The notes under the pieces were generated by a model. It searched no databases and was not told the origin of the DNA. It saw nothing but the letters and a program-made list of their open reading frames with translations. The translations under genes and the position numbers were made by a program. A DNA stretch of 64,000 bases from Cymodocea nodosa (taxonomy: Eukaryota > Streptophyta > Magnoliopsida > Alismatales > Cymodoceaceae): the NCBI GenBank assembly GCA_036874045.1, contig CM072347.1, positions 5,768,501 through 5,832,500 of the forward strand, in the 5' to 3' direction. Below, in pieces: positions 37,987 through 50,764 of this stretch. The stretch's first letter is position 1, and each line of letters opens with the position of its first letter.

Positions 37987-39123
37987 TTAAAAACATAATT
38001 GAAAAGTAGTAACAAATGGAATAAACATGTCAGTCCATGCAAACTTTTTAGGCATAATTCTTCCTGCTATTAATTCTATTTTAATGCAGTTTGCTTTCCT
38101 TTTTAGCTTGTAAACTTGCAGTATGTTATCAATACTAAATATAAGTGTATTACCATTAATGAAATGAAATGCAGAAAGCAAACTGACATATCTTGGATCC
38201 TCTTCTGTTCCAAGATAATGTAGCTGTTTCTATTTCTACATCTATTTCAATATATTCCTCTTCCCACTTTCATTCATTTAGGTCTTTTATAATTCATATT
38301 TGAAATTTCCTCAATTCATCCCACCATCTTATCAGACATAAAGTAGGATCATCATATTCATTATACTACATTCCTAATTGAATTTGATCATATTCTGAAG
38401 ATGGTGGTTTAGCTATATCACTCGATACAGGCAATATTTCTACAAAGTCATCATAACTATCTATGCTTACTATGTATAAATCAAATCTAAATGCAATTGA
38501 TATATCTGTGACTAGATATATATATCCATCACGTATGACATGTATGCTGTTAATTAATACTTTCTGTCTTAGATATATCATATTATTTTCAGTCCAAGAT
38601 CTATTTAGAAAATTATATACACTTAAGCATAAATCTTCATCCCAATTTCTAGTTGGTCTCCAATAATATAATTTTTCAAGAATAGTCAAATTTTTATCAA
38701 AAAATATTAAAGCTGACCCACAATTTTCAGTTGGTACTTCATATCTATTAGGCTTTCCTATATTCCATTCTTCTCTTGTGATAGAATTTCTAATCAAAAT
38801 GTCAGGTAACAGAATTGCATACCTTAGTTTGGTTCTGTATATAATTAATCCTTCATCCATCCTCATAATATGATCTATTCCTTCTAATGTATTGGGGGGA
38901 ATTCCAATAGTTTCTTCCATATTCAGATATTCATAGTTGATTGAACTACGATTAAATGACTTCCATAAAAATCCATCTCTAATCTTAGTCATTTTTGCAG
39001 CTTGTAGTCCATGAAAATATCTTTGATTTCCTTTGATACACAACATAATCTACATAGATCTTTAGCTGACAGGTTACTCAATACTTCTCTCAGTGCATCC
39101 AGTGGTAATTTCATCAATTCCAT
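37987..39123 (-). pseudogene. F-box protein with F-box-associated-like domain, inside a retroelement
   Basis: An ATG at 39,123 (minus) opens MELMKLPLDALREVLSNLSA followed by KDLCRLCCVSKEIKDIF, a clear F-box (L-P-x-D/E, then V-S-K). F-box proteins bind SKP1 and bring substrates to a ubiquitin ligase. A second, overlapping frame (39,046-38,366, 226 codons) reads like the F-box-associated half: MRMDEGLIIYRTKLRYAILL, LSVYNFLNRSWTE, HVIRDGYIYLVTDI and FDLYIVSIDSYDDF. Further similar sequence (SAFHFINGNTLIFSIDNILQ near 38,160, then AWTDMFIPFVTTF) ends at 37,987. The parts are not in one frame, so this copy is probably non-functional. It lies in the same orientation as gag and the LTR, where pol is expected. 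Length of about 1.14 kb fits a 350-400 residue F-box protein. Confidence 0.65.
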
Positions 39124-39349
39124 CTATTGTAATTCTATATAACATAAACAAAAATTAACAGAGACAAAATTAACATAGCTACTTCACACCCTCGTAGAGT
39201 TAGGTCATAACTCAACGGACTAAATTCGTTGAGTTAAGTAATAACTCTACGATACTACAAACTATAATTAAACTTATAATTTTTTTTTATATTTTTCTAC
39301 TTACTATATTATACATAATTACTTCAGTTATACTGTTTCATTTAGCTAC

Positions 39350-40690
39350 CCTCCTAGATGAGGTATCAATTTCATTAACAGTTCTGTTGATAGGGTTAGG
39401 TACTACTTGTACTAGCAATCCTCTAGTAGGTCTAACTTCCATTGATTCCTTCTGCTTAGGGGGTATATTTCATTTATATTTTGATTTTGAATTGAAGCAT
39501 TTCCAAATACAAGATCTAGACGATTGTTTAATTGTTGGATTATCTTTTCTAATTTCTCTATTCTATATCATTGTTCAATTAAAGCTTAATAACTTATATT
39601 TTTGTCATTTATATTTTCTTCTCCTTAAAAATTGTTGTTTCTTCAAGTTAAATTTGGGTGATTTCTCCAATTAGGGTTATAAGAATTTCCAAAGTTATCT
39701 TTCTAGTTTCTAGCATAAATAATATTTAGATCATTAACGTTTGCATTCTTTTCTGCTAGCTTTTGATTTAATAATAACTCTTCTATTTTCTTTGTTAATT
39801 CAGTTAGTTTAACTTCAAGCATAGTGCTTGAATCTATTTCATGCATTCCCCTTGACAATATTCTTTTATCTGTAATAGCTTCAATCGAGTTTTCCCACTG
39901 TGTAGTTTTTTTTGCAAAGTTTTCTAAATATGCCCATGCTTCTTCACTACATAGTTTTAAAAATCCATTATGACAAGTAGATTCTAATAAAGATTTTGTT
40001 GAAACATCTATGCCTTTATAAATTATACAAATTAATTGTGCTTTACTCATTGCATGATGTGGACCAAGTCAGTAAATCATTAAATCTTTCAAAATATTTC
40101 TAGAATGATTCTCCCTGTTTTTGGCTACACATTAATATTTTCTTTTTCTTTTTAATCATTTGATGTGTTGGATAATATTTTTCCAGAAAAATAGAGCAAA
40201 ATTCAGTCTATGCAGAAATTGAATCAAGCGATAGAGTGTATAACCATCTCTTAGCTGTGTCTTTTAAAGCAAAAAGGATATATCTAAGTTTAATAACATC
40301 TATACTCATGTTCGGCATTTTCATCATTTGACAAACTTCATTAAATTCTCTAAGGAAATAATAGGCATCCTCTCTTTCTAATCCATGAAAATGTGGCAAT
40401 TGACTAATATAATTAGATTTCAATTCAAACCTATCTCCCTCAAAGTTTGACAATCGAATACATGAAGGTTCATCAACTAATTCAGGATACAGAATTCCCC
40501 CTAATGGTTTCTCTGCTGGAGCAACCATATCTTCATTCTCTTTTAAAGAAAGGTTAGCTACACTCCTAAGGATTTCGTTAAAGTCCAATTCAGAAAATAT
40601 TTCAATACGTCTTTGTGTTGAATAATACTGTGTAGGTGTTCTTACTAATCGTTTAGTACTAGGAGAATGAATCTATGTGCTCATAAACTC
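39350..40690 (-). mobile_element. gag region of the Athila-like element
   Basis: Minus-strand gag begins at about 40,690 (MSTWT-like start shared with the copy at 491). It shows LVDEPSCIRLSNFEGDRFEL near 40,470, a conserved block VIKLRYILFALKDTAKRWLY near 40,260, and a C-terminal half (EEAWAYLENFAKKTTQWENS near 39,930) with a Glu/Lys-rich coiled-coil-like stretch (39,720-39,830). This is the retrotransposon gag domain typical of Ty3/gypsy elements. It is broken by a few interruptions. Sequence continuing to 39,350 reads as a weak gag-protease linker. Confidence 0.8.
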
Positions 40691-40979
40691 TTAACATAAA
40701 GTAAAATAGTAGAAGATTAATTACATACTAGTTTGAAGCTTTATATTCAGTAAATAGTCGTTGACGGATGAAGTTGAATCAGCTGCTTCTCCTTCTAGTT
40801 CCCCAACAAATTTCTTTTTCTTCCACAGGTGCTGGTAACTCGTAAATAACATTCTGTTCTATATTTATAATGTACGTCCATAATGCAAATGAATCTCGTT
40901 GCAAGAACGTGTCTTGTAACGTGTAGTGTGGTTCCTATTTTTATGGGTACGTGTGCCACTTCTAATTTCAAATTTTCGG

Positions 40980-41230
40980 TAACCGCTAAACCCACGAAGT
41001 TTTGTTCGTGGCTAAAAGAATAACCATTTAGCTTAATCCACGAACTAACCTCGTTGAGTTACAGTTAACTCAACAGACTAGCTACGGTTATTGTTGCTGA
41101 CTTCACAGACTAACTTCGTTGAGTTACAGGTAACTCAACGAAGTGACCTTATATTATATTATTGATCTCGTGGAGTTAATGTTAACTCAACGAACTTACT
41201 TCGTTGAGTTAACACTAAGTAAATTTCAAA
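40980..41230. repeat. Dyad-rich leader (AACTCAACG/CGTTGAGTT words)
   Basis: Repeated words CGTTGAGTTACAGTTAACTC, CTCAACGAACTTACTTCG and variants form overlapping imperfect palindromes, which could fold into several stem-loops. The same block recurs upstream of gag at 840-1,090 and at 60,600-60,840, and in shorter form within every subfamily A and B LTR. It lies between ORF-A and gag, so it may be a leader or a between-ORF structured region. Confidence 0.7.
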
Positions 41231-41659
41231 ACTTACTACTTGTATTAACTTCTATATTTTTCTCTCTCCTGCATTTTGTCAACTTAAATAAAGTTAAATA
41301 CATGTCATTAATGAAGTGTTCTAATTAAAACTCATTTAAATCTGAACATTATATGAATATTTAATTTGCAGTTTATTTCATGTTATGCAGAATTTACATT
41401 TTACTTTGCAGCATGCAGATATTTTCAAGCATTAACTAATTATCTTGCATTTAATCCTGTCATTCAGCAAATTTGTATATCTTTTAAACAATCTTGCATC
41501 TTGTTCAAACAATTATATAATATTCAAGATAGTTCATCCATTACATCATTCTCAAACATAAATGCAAATACATCTGAAAAACATATATTCATTTATATGA
41601 ATATTTTACATTACAATCAATCAGATATTTTTCATACAAATATATACAAGTAGACGAAC

Positions 41660-43130
41660 AATACAATTTAATCTTTTCTCCTAAGTTCATCTACTTCCTT
41701 CTAGAGTTTTTCTAATTATTGCTCTAATTGGTTTATCCTTTCTACAACTCCTGTAATTTCTCTAGAAGGTTCAACAATCTTTGCAGCAGCATAATTTCTG
41801 TATTCTTTCACTAAAATGGTTCTTGATCTCATCCTTTTGGATGCCCATTTCGTGAAATCAATACTGTCCACCATTAGCAGTGGAATCAAATCTCTATAAA
41901 ATAATTTCTTCTTTACTACTCTTAGCTTGGAGATAAAAATAGCAGACCAATTAATCTAAATTTTGTTTACAATTGCATATGTAGCACATTTGACAAATTG
42001 ACTCAGTTATATATCATGGCCTTGTCCTTAGTAGACATTCTTAATCAAAATGTTAGCTATCATGTGTGCTTTATCATTTAAGTGCTTCAGTTTATTTAAT
42101 AATGGCACACCAGGATTGATAAGTAAATAATCCTTTATGATCTGTTCTATCCACTCGACTCTAGTTGTGCTTTCCAGAATTTCTAGTCCTTCATTCTTCA
42201 ATCCTAAAATGTTGTGGAGAAGCTTTAGTATTATCTGTACATCAACTTGCTTTACGTTGGAAATTAATCCACTTTCTCCTTCTCTAAAGTTTGCATAAAA
42301 GTAGAGCACTAGATTCTCATATACTACATGCCCTCTTTGTTGAGAAATAAACTGTAGTAGACCTTGGAACTCAAATAAATCCTTAATTTATTGCATCCCA
42401 TCCCAATTTATTGGTCTACTGTAAATGATATCATAACTCCTAATCTCTTGGTATTTATTATATGCTTCATGACTCCAAAAGTGTACTTCATTCAAAACTG
42501 TTGCTTCAGTCGGGTCAGGAATGTGAATTTGTTGCTCTAGAGGGGTTTGTTCTTGAACTTTCTCTTCTATGTGCTGAACTTGAATTGACTGAAAATGCTC
42601 CAAAGATTCCTGCATTTTTTCTTCTACTTCTGTCTGTGGTGGAGAGTCGACAGAACTCTTCACTTTGTCTTAAATGCTTTCTAAAATTTGCTGAAGAGTT
42701 CTTTACTCTTCAGTGGAATCTGTCGAGTCATTTCTTTCTATATGTATTTGTTCAACTTCTTGCTCAGTTTCTTCTTTTTCTTCTTCCTCCTAACTACCAA
42801 TCTGCATTATCACTATTCCTTTTGATTTTGTGGCAGATTGGGATGGACTTCCGGGCACATAAGCTTCTACCCTAATTTCTATTTCTTCTACTTATACAGG
42901 CTGCAGATTAGTTTCAGCTTGATTTTCTTCTTCTCTTTGCTCTTGCTCATCCTCAAAATCGAATAGCAGGTTTACAAAAATCGGCTCTACAAGCCCTACT
43001 TATATTTGCATCTCAGATTTAATCTCTTCTTGATGTTTAGATACTATCTCTTTTCCTTCTTTTGATTAATTGTGCCTAGTCTTCCTCTTCTTCTTCTGAC
43101 ATTAAATCTACAAAAATAGGCTCTGTAGGT
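41660..43130 (-). mobile_element. ORF-A region, best preserved copy
   Basis: On the minus strand an acidic, Gln/Glu-rich part (KMQESLEHFQSIQVQHIEEK near 42,600) leads to a globular part: VHFWSHEAYNKYQEIRSYDI near 42,460, VLYFYANFREGESGLISNVK near 42,300, then LHNILGLKNEGLEILES and KAHMIANILIKNVY near 42,060. A tail holds RSRTILVKEYRNYAAAKIVE near 41,800 and a final coiled-coil-like segment. The FYAN motif followed by V-D and an L-L-x-L-x segment matches, from memory, the putative plant transposon protein family linked to plant gypsy elements. The function is unknown. It is located upstream of gag. It is broken in several places. Confidence 0.6.
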
Positions 43131-43137
43131 CTTTGAT

Positions 43138-46100
43138 CCAAATGCTAGTTATAATAGTTTTGATAGATTACTTGTTGAATACAATAAACTAGCTAAAAAA
43201 TATAAGAAAATAAAAATAGAAGGAAAGAACACTAGGGAAATGCTAGATGACTCTAAAAATAAGATTGATTTTCTGAATTCTATGTTCAATAAATTTAAAG
43301 AAGAAAATCAAAAGCATGCACAGGAAATTTTAAAATTTACTATAATAGAAAGAAAATTACATGCTAATTGTGAAAATTTAATTGCTGATAAAAAGAAAGT
43401 GATTTGTGAAGTTGAAAAACTAAAACCGATTATTACTAATTTAAATTCAAAAATTGATATGTTAAAGATTAAGGTTTACGATCAAAAGACTATCTTAAGT
43501 AAATAGAATAATAGTTAGACTATAACAAATGAACTTAGTAGTAAAATATCAAATGTAGAAAAAATGATATTGGTTTACATGATGTATCTTTTGAAAATTA
43601 TATGTTGTATGATGGTACTACTAAAAATAATATCTTTATTTCTAGTACTAAGAATAGTAAAAGAAAAACTATTTCGTATGTGATTAAAAAGGGAGATAAA
43701 TATATGCAAATTGATAAACTACAACACATAGATAATAGCACATGATGTAAGAGTCTCAAAAGAAATTTCTAGAAAAATAAAGCTAAGTCATTTGAAAACA
43801 TTAATATCTTTGATTAGTTTTCTTTATATTTGAAAAATATCGGATATTGGAATGAGTAATTAAATAATGTCAGAAATGAAAATTTCAACTCTGTTTTATA
43901 TAGAGATAAATGTTCTGATAATTACAATACTAAGAGTAATAAACGTAGGAATAATTATCAGAAAATAAATAAGTTGAAGTTTAAAAATATTGATTATTTT
44001 GATATGACTCCCTTTAAAATTCTTGGACCCACTTAGAAATGAGTTCCAAGAAATAAAATCTCTTCTTAACTATTTTGTAGGTACACAAATCAAAATAGAA
44101 GTTAGACATCATTTTCTAAGGGAAAATGTGATAAAAGGAAAAATAGTATTAACTTTTGTTTCAACCACAGAACAATTAGTAGATCTATTTACAAAACCCT
44201 TAGATGAGAATACCTTTTCAAAATTACGATTAGAACTTGGTATCTATAGATTATCTGATGTTTAAATTGTCCTGTTTATTACATAATATTTTGGTTTGTT
44301 ACAAAAGAGTTTAGAATTTAATTTCTTTATATTTGAAAAGCTCAAAATATCTGCTTTAGAATTATTGTTTACTAGTAGTTAAGAATTTGTAAAATTTTGA
44401 TTTTTATTGAAGTTAATTTATTTAAGGAAAATTCAGAAAATGTTACTTAAGAAAAGTTGATTTAATTCAATATGAGTACCAACTATACTTTTTTGTTACT
44501 TATGTATACACCATTATAGAGATTTTAACTAGAAAATACATAGAAAATATGTACCGTTTATTAAAGAAAAGTTATTAACATATTGTTAGAAAAATTAAGT
44601 CTTGCAGTTGACTCTTATTCAATTTACTGTCTTATTTTATTTTTGGTCTGAAATTACTTGAGTAATTAACTCCATTAGGGGATCTAAAACCCTAGTCACT
44701 TAAATCAACTGGTTTGGAATGTGTTGACTGAAAACTCATTATACAAGTAATTCAGATTCTAAATATAAAAAAAAGGCAATGTACTCAAGCTTAATTTATT
44801 TTACAAATGTTATAACAATTTTGCCATAAACTATACATATAATCTTTGCTATTTTTTTTGTTATTATCTATTCTTTACACATAATGTAATGCATTTATTT
44901 TCTTAAGTTCGAGTACTCATTATTGAATTCTTTTAAGTTACTTGAAGGTATATCTCTATGAATTTTCTTTTGTAAACTAAATAAAATAAAAGTCAGAAAA
45001 TCTAAATTGTTAAATCTACTACTTATTTCTATATTTAACTTAAAAAAAGAAGAGCTTTTTATATTAGGGCTTGGCAACCTAGTTTAAGTAAACCATATGC
45101 TTTAAAAATGTAGAATTTTTTATATATATAGTGGGGCTTAACAACTCATTTAAGTAAGATATTTGGAATTAATGATAAATCTATTAAGGCTTGGTAACCT
45201 AATTTTAAATATGCCATGGTTTATCCTTACTACATTTATATAGGGGGAGCAAAGCAAAACAATAGTAAATCCATTTAGGTGAAAATATTCTAGAACGTAT
45301 ATTGATAAAAAGTTAGACTCGTTTAGTTAATTTAATATATAGTTATGCATTTTACTTGATATCTGCCATTTTATCTCACATATAGATAAATAACCATCTG
45401 AGTTTTTTGTATAGTTATGTTTTATTTTTCTAGAAACTCGAATGGTTATCATAAGTCTTTGAGTTTCTCATTTTACTTAGCTAGTAGTTATTTTCTTTAC
45501 ACGAATAGTTACACTTAGTTTTCTGCTTTGGTAGGTTGTAAAACTTATACAGTTATTGTAAGGTTTGGAGTTATTTATGAAAAATGGATCTTACATTTAT
45601 GATTTCAATGATTGAATTTGTTTATAAACTTGAAGAGTTATAAATATTTTACTAACAACCTTTCATGTTTTTACCTCCCTAAAACCCTAGATTGAAAATC
45701 TTTACTTCCACTAAGTTCTATAGTGAAAAATAGAGATTAATTAACAATGTTAAGACGTAGAAAAAAACGTGATAGAATGACAAAAGTACAGAAAAGGAAG
45801 ATAGAACTTCAGAAAATAGAAAGCAAGATTCAATGAAGTATTGCATGAAATTCGAAAATTTGTTTAAGATGAGAAAAAATTCTATCGGAAGTTTATTAAA
45901 AATTATGCTGAAATACAGTTTAGACTAAAATAGACCAAACTTTCTACATTACAAACATTAAAAAGAACATTACAACCTAACCCTGAGGTTGTTACTAGTT
46001 TTGGACAAGTACCTGAAAAATTGGTATAGTCTATCACTTATTACGGAAAGAAATGGAGACCTATAATAGAAAATGCCAATAGGGAATTAGAAAATTTATA

Positions 46101-49100
46101 TTCCTAACATTATTTTCCCTTGACTATTTTAGATGATATACATAAATTTATTATTGAATAGAAAACTTCCATCTAGAAAATAGGCATTCAAAGTGAAGGA
46201 CAAAAAGTTTATCAACTGAAAATAGTTGAGGTTGAGAGCTTAAAACTCTATATTCCATTATTACAACCTAGGTAACATGGTGAAGGACCATCAAGACCAC
46301 AGGTGCCTTTAACAGGAGGCATAAAGCAAACATTAGACCCTCCTGAACAACTTGAGATACTACAAACATATAGTTGGAAGAAGAAGACAATAGAATATTT
46401 TGGACTAACTATAGGTGTACAAGGTATATTGCAGTAAAGAGAAGAATCTTTGAAAAATGGAAAACTATGTTCCATTGCACAAGCTAGACAAGATTTTGTT
46501 TCAGGAATCCTAGCAGATGTGACAAATATTGGATTACAAGCATACACATTAAGGTATTGTATCACATTAGTTCATAATGTTACTTTCAATACAATGGACA
46601 ATTTTTCACATCATGTTGCAAGTCAACATTCTTTTCTTATGGAAACAGAAAATGTAGGAAATTTTGATGATATATATACAGATGATATCAATTTTGATGA
46701 CATTTTTAATGACATAGACACTGAGTTTATAAATTTTGAAGATATTTCATTTGAAGAGGAATGTACAGATATTTTTTCACTTAATGTATCTCGGATTGAG
46801 AATTTTAATTTTTGGTACAGTTGCTTATACTACATTGTATATATCTGGTTATGTCTGTTACAGTATATAGTATATTTGTTGATAACTGTATATAATCAGC
46901 AAAATACACAGTTACAAATAAAATATGACATTGCTGATATCTCACATATAGAAATTTTAGAATTATAGAATGGTTCTATTATATAGACAAATATAGAATA
47001 TTCTTTCATATAGAGATAATTGTTTAATTGACCACTTATAGAAATAAATGTTGTTGATAGAGAGCATACTAGATCGACTGTTGATAATGATATACAAATG
47101 TCAGTTGCTGATATGTTTGAAGAAGATCAAACAGAGGAGGCTCAGTATATTATTGATACGACTATAACAGATATTTCAAACATTTTTACAAGTTTTGATA
47201 GAAATTCTACCAGTTTTGAAAGATCTGAACATGTAAATACTGTTGACAATATTGAAACAAGTTTGAGGTCAGAAACTCATAACAGGAAAATACTTAATCC
47301 TGAACAGAATTTAGAAGAAAATACACTTTTATGATTTAGAAATAGCTCTTGTTATGAAAAATTTCAAATGTATAAAACTTTTACAATTTTATATTCAATA
47401 CCAGTTAAGTTTGAAGGGATGGCGAATATTAAAGAAATGTTTGAATTTCAATGCTTGTTGACTCTACTTCCATAATAGCCAGGCCATCTTACTATATCAG
47501 ACATTGTAAGTTGTTTTTATTCAAATTTAATCATAGACGATAGTATTCATGTTTCAAGTATACAAGAATTGGATATATATTTAACTCTAGAACTACTTTA
47601 TGAAGTACCTGGACTGAAAAATGGAGTTAAATTATCAGAAAAAAATAGGTCTATCAGTTGGGATGAGACATCAAAAGTTTAGCCGAAAATCCAACTACCA
47701 ACAGTCAAATGAGGTTATTAAATGATTTACATGGCAAAACACGATTTATTGCAAAGATATTGCTTGCTTCACTTTTTTAGAGGTTTGGTCATAGAGCAAA
47801 AGTTGGCAGATGTTGTTTTTATGCGACTTATGTATTGATTAACCATATATAGGTGAACTGGTATGATATTTTTGTTTATCATATTTTAAATTTGTAAGGT
47901 AAATTATTTTATGGTGATACACTTTTAAGACTTGTGGTAAGTCAAACAGATATTACACCTTGGCCATAGAAAAAATTAAAGTCATGATCTTTTTCTGCAA
48001 AAGAACTTCAAAAATATTAGGAAACAAATACACATGTGATTCAACAGCAACAATAACATGATTAGCAAAATCAACAAGAACAATAACAATGACAGTCAAC
48101 ATAGTTTACCATAGAACAACAACAACATATAGTATTTGAACAAACAGATATACATACAGATATACATATAGATTTCTTACAACAACCATCACAAGCTTCA
48201 CATTTAGATTTAGATCAAGCAATGATTGATCAAATAAATAGAGTAAGTACAGAAAATTTCAGATACTCTACTAGATATTTTTTGAAGACAAAGAGACTTG
48301 TGAAAATAAAAAATTATGTATTACATGATTTTTCATTCATTGTAATTTGTTACCAAAAATTTATGTAAACTGTTTACTAAATTTAATGTTATATACTTGT
48401 TTTTGACAAATTTTTTTGTTTAAAATAATTTCTATTTAAATAGTTTATTATTATCCACGAATGAGTTATGCATGTTTACAAATTTCTTTTTGAACAATAT
48501 ATACTTAGTATATTTTTTCTTCCTTACATATTGTTTACTTTTTTATAATGCCAAAAAGGGAGAGAAGAAAGATTATTTTGACTTATTAAGTTTTCACGTC
48601 ATCAAAAATGGGGAGATTGTTAGGAATTTTGTTTTGTTAATGAATGCTTTATTAAAGTTTATAAATAAGTCTAAATAATATTTTCTAAGTAAAATAGTTA
48701 CATAATTAAATGTTGACAAGTTATCGAAAAGTTTCATTTAAAATTTTTGGATAGTTAACTTTCAAATAGTTAGGATTTTCGGATAGTTAAAGTTTTCGGA
48801 TAGTTAAGTTTTGGATAGTTAAACTTTTGGATAGTTAACGTTTTGATTTAGTCAAAAAGTTATGTTAAAAACTCGTATAATTAAGTTATCTACATGTGTT
48901 TTTTAATGTTTTAAGTTTTCATGTATTTTCCATGTACGTTCGGAAATGAAAAATTGAAGAGTTAGATAACTGTTTGAGTTTTTATATGCATGGATGGATA
49001 ACTATTTGAGTTTTATAAAATGACTAACGAACAAATAAGTTTTCTTGTTTAGTCACGTGTTTTGCAGGTGTAAGAATTCGAAGAGTTACAGATAAGTGTT

Positions 49101-49148
49101 CAAGTTTTTACAAGACTTAAATGATAAGTGCTCAACTAAAGCGATGAC
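43138..49148 (+). mobile_element. Ty1/copia element, SIRE-like, with degraded extra ORF after RNase H
   Basis: The left part (43,138-43,740) is the coiled-coil back half of copia gag (KNTREMLDDSKNKIDFLNSM). The middle of pol is absent, and the sequence resumes with the terminal RNase H block (EVRHHFLRENVIKGKI, then QLVDLFTKPLDENTFSKLRL) at 44,080-44,265. From 44,265 to 48,600 lies about 4.3 kb with open stretches, the longest at 46,450-46,968 and 47,098-47,334. These include an acidic segment and a strongly hydrophobic segment (YIVYIWLCLLQYIVYLLITV near 46,830-46,890). A purine tract AAAAATGGGGAGAT (48,604-48,617) and an LTR start TGTTAGGAATTTTG (48,618) close the element. The LTR is cut at about 49,148. 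It has many breaks. The extra region compares with the envelope-like ORF of SIRE elements. Confidence 0.7.
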
Positions 49149-49927
49149 TTAGAAGATATAGGTTAGCAATCCAATAGGGAGAGGAGTGCTTGACAGTAAG
49201 TGGTTAAGTTTTTAGAAGTGTAATTGCATTGCATGTAGTGTTAGAAGTTTTTTTATTTTCAATAGAGAATTTTACCTATCATAAATTGTCTACCTGAAGG
49301 AACATATATGCTTACATTTATATCATTTTGTTTATCAAGATTTGTGTTCGTATCATTTGTGTTTGTATTGTCTGTTAGCAATTGTTAAATGTTTTGTATT
49401 TATCTTATTTCAATTAATATAAAATCGTATGATTAAATCATGAAATCAATTAGTTTAAATCTCTGAAATCATGATTGATCTGTTTACTATTTGAAGTATT
49501 TGAATGCTAAAATTGCTTAATGTTAAATCTAATATAAATAGTATTTGAAAAGCGTAAGAGTATTTACATTTTATGAGATCACCCAATGGATGACTGTATT
49601 CCTCTACAATTAACAATATTAATAGGAAGTTACCAAATTGCTTGTTGAATTATCTATAACTCAACGAGGGTAGTTCCTTGATTTATTTATAATTCATTAT
49701 TTATCTATAATGAAGTGAGTAGATTAGTTAATATACACTTCACTCTAGTTATAGTAATTTAAAAATCTAATTTCAACCACTCCCTATAGATTCAACTTGT
49801 TCTTGCACACTTTTTACAATTAATGTTGTGCATTTGCAGTTAACTTAACGAACAGATTTAATGGATTTAAATATTGTTCAGGAATTGCTTGCTTACTTAT
49901 AAAAATTACACTTAAACCAATAAGACA
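49149..49927 (+). repeat. Athila-like LTR end, subfamily A, partial
   Basis: This is the sense-strand LTR body, beginning inside the conserved block (AGGGAGAGGAGTGCTTGACA) and ending CCAATAAGACA. It is the reverse complement of the solo LTR start at 17,579. It contains a reduced dyad block near 49,660. The first about half of the LTR has been lost at the junction with copia LTR sequence at 49,148. Confidence 0.75.
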
Positions 49928-49934
49928 AGTTTTC

Positions 49935-49953
49935 TAGCATTGTTGTCGAGGAG
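49935..49953 (+). promoter_or_regulatory. Primer-binding site, tRNA-Asp type
   Basis: The sequence TAGCATTGTTGTCGAGGAG, seven bases after the LTR end, is a degraded form of the TGGCGCCGTTGCCGGGGA word that primes Athila elements from tRNA-Asp. It fixes this as the 5' end of a plus-strand Athila-like internal region. Confidence 0.7.
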
Positions 49954-50583
49954 TGAAAGTTTGAAATCATAAGCACTATTTTGTTTTCATAGCATAGAGG
50001 TGTATATGAATTTATCATTGAGAATATGACATATGCTTATGCTTAAAGATTTATGAAACATGAATAAGCATATGTAAATTTTACAATTTAGAAGAACATG
50101 ACATTGTTAACTATTTGAAGTTGAGATGATTGTAGATGTCTAGATCAAATGAGCAATAAATGAATTTTATCCAATATGATAGAAATGAATATGAATCACC
50201 TATGTTTACCCAACCAATAGTCATTTCAAGACAAGTAATATGTTGAGAGAATGGGAAAATGGGGATAGGTATGACAACCTTGAACAAAGTTACATGAGAA
50301 TAGACCAAAATTTTACCAAATTGGAAGAATATTTGTATTATAATCAAGAAGTCAACCAATTAAACTATAAGGAAAATTATTCAGAATCTAAGAGACTATA
50401 TTTATGAAACAGAGCAAATTATAAAAAAAATTGATCAAAAACTAAATGTTATAAGATTAGATGATCTAGAAAGAAAGCTTAATGTACTTGATGAATTAAC
50501 TATGAAATTACAATTCATTAAAAATCAACAAGAGTATAAGTTAGAATTCATATTTCGCAAATGTGTATCTACTACAAAACATT

Positions 50584-50750
50584 AAAATAAATGAAATTAC
50601 AAATGAAATAGGAATTAAGAAATGTAATCTAATGGAAGAATATATGAAGGAATCCTATTACCTAACACGTGAGGAATATATGGATGAATCCTATTACCTA
50701 AAATAAATGAAATTACAAATGAAATAGGAATTACGAAATGTAATCTAATG
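50584..50750. repeat. Local direct repeat, about 51 bases, with 30-base sub-repeat between
   Basis: The 51-base word starting AAAATAAATGAAATTACAAA at 50,584 recurs at 50,700 with one visible difference. Between the copies, a unit containing ATATATG and AATCCTATTACCTAA is itself present twice (near 50,640 and 50,673). It lies immediately left of the plastid insert. Confidence 0.75.
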
Positions 50751-50764
50751 AAATTAGCATGTTC

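Larger units (their letters stand above)
34028..43130 (-). mobile_element. Athila-like element carrying ORF-A, gag and an F-box-like insert
   Basis: Parts in sense order (minus, high to low) are ORF-A region (43,130-41,660), a leader with dyad repeats (41,230-40,980), gag (about 40,690-39,350), an F-box/FBA coding remnant (39,123-37,987), non-coding sequence (37,986-36,204), a purine-rich tract (36,203-36,177) and an LTR (36,176-34,028). No reverse transcriptase, RNase H or integrase was seen, so the copy is non-autonomous. The 5' LTR is missing because copia sequence starts at about 43,138. Gag and ORF-A are better preserved than the copies at 1-3,823. Several breaks are present overall. The F-box part may instead be a host gene trapped between insertions. 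Confidence 0.65.
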
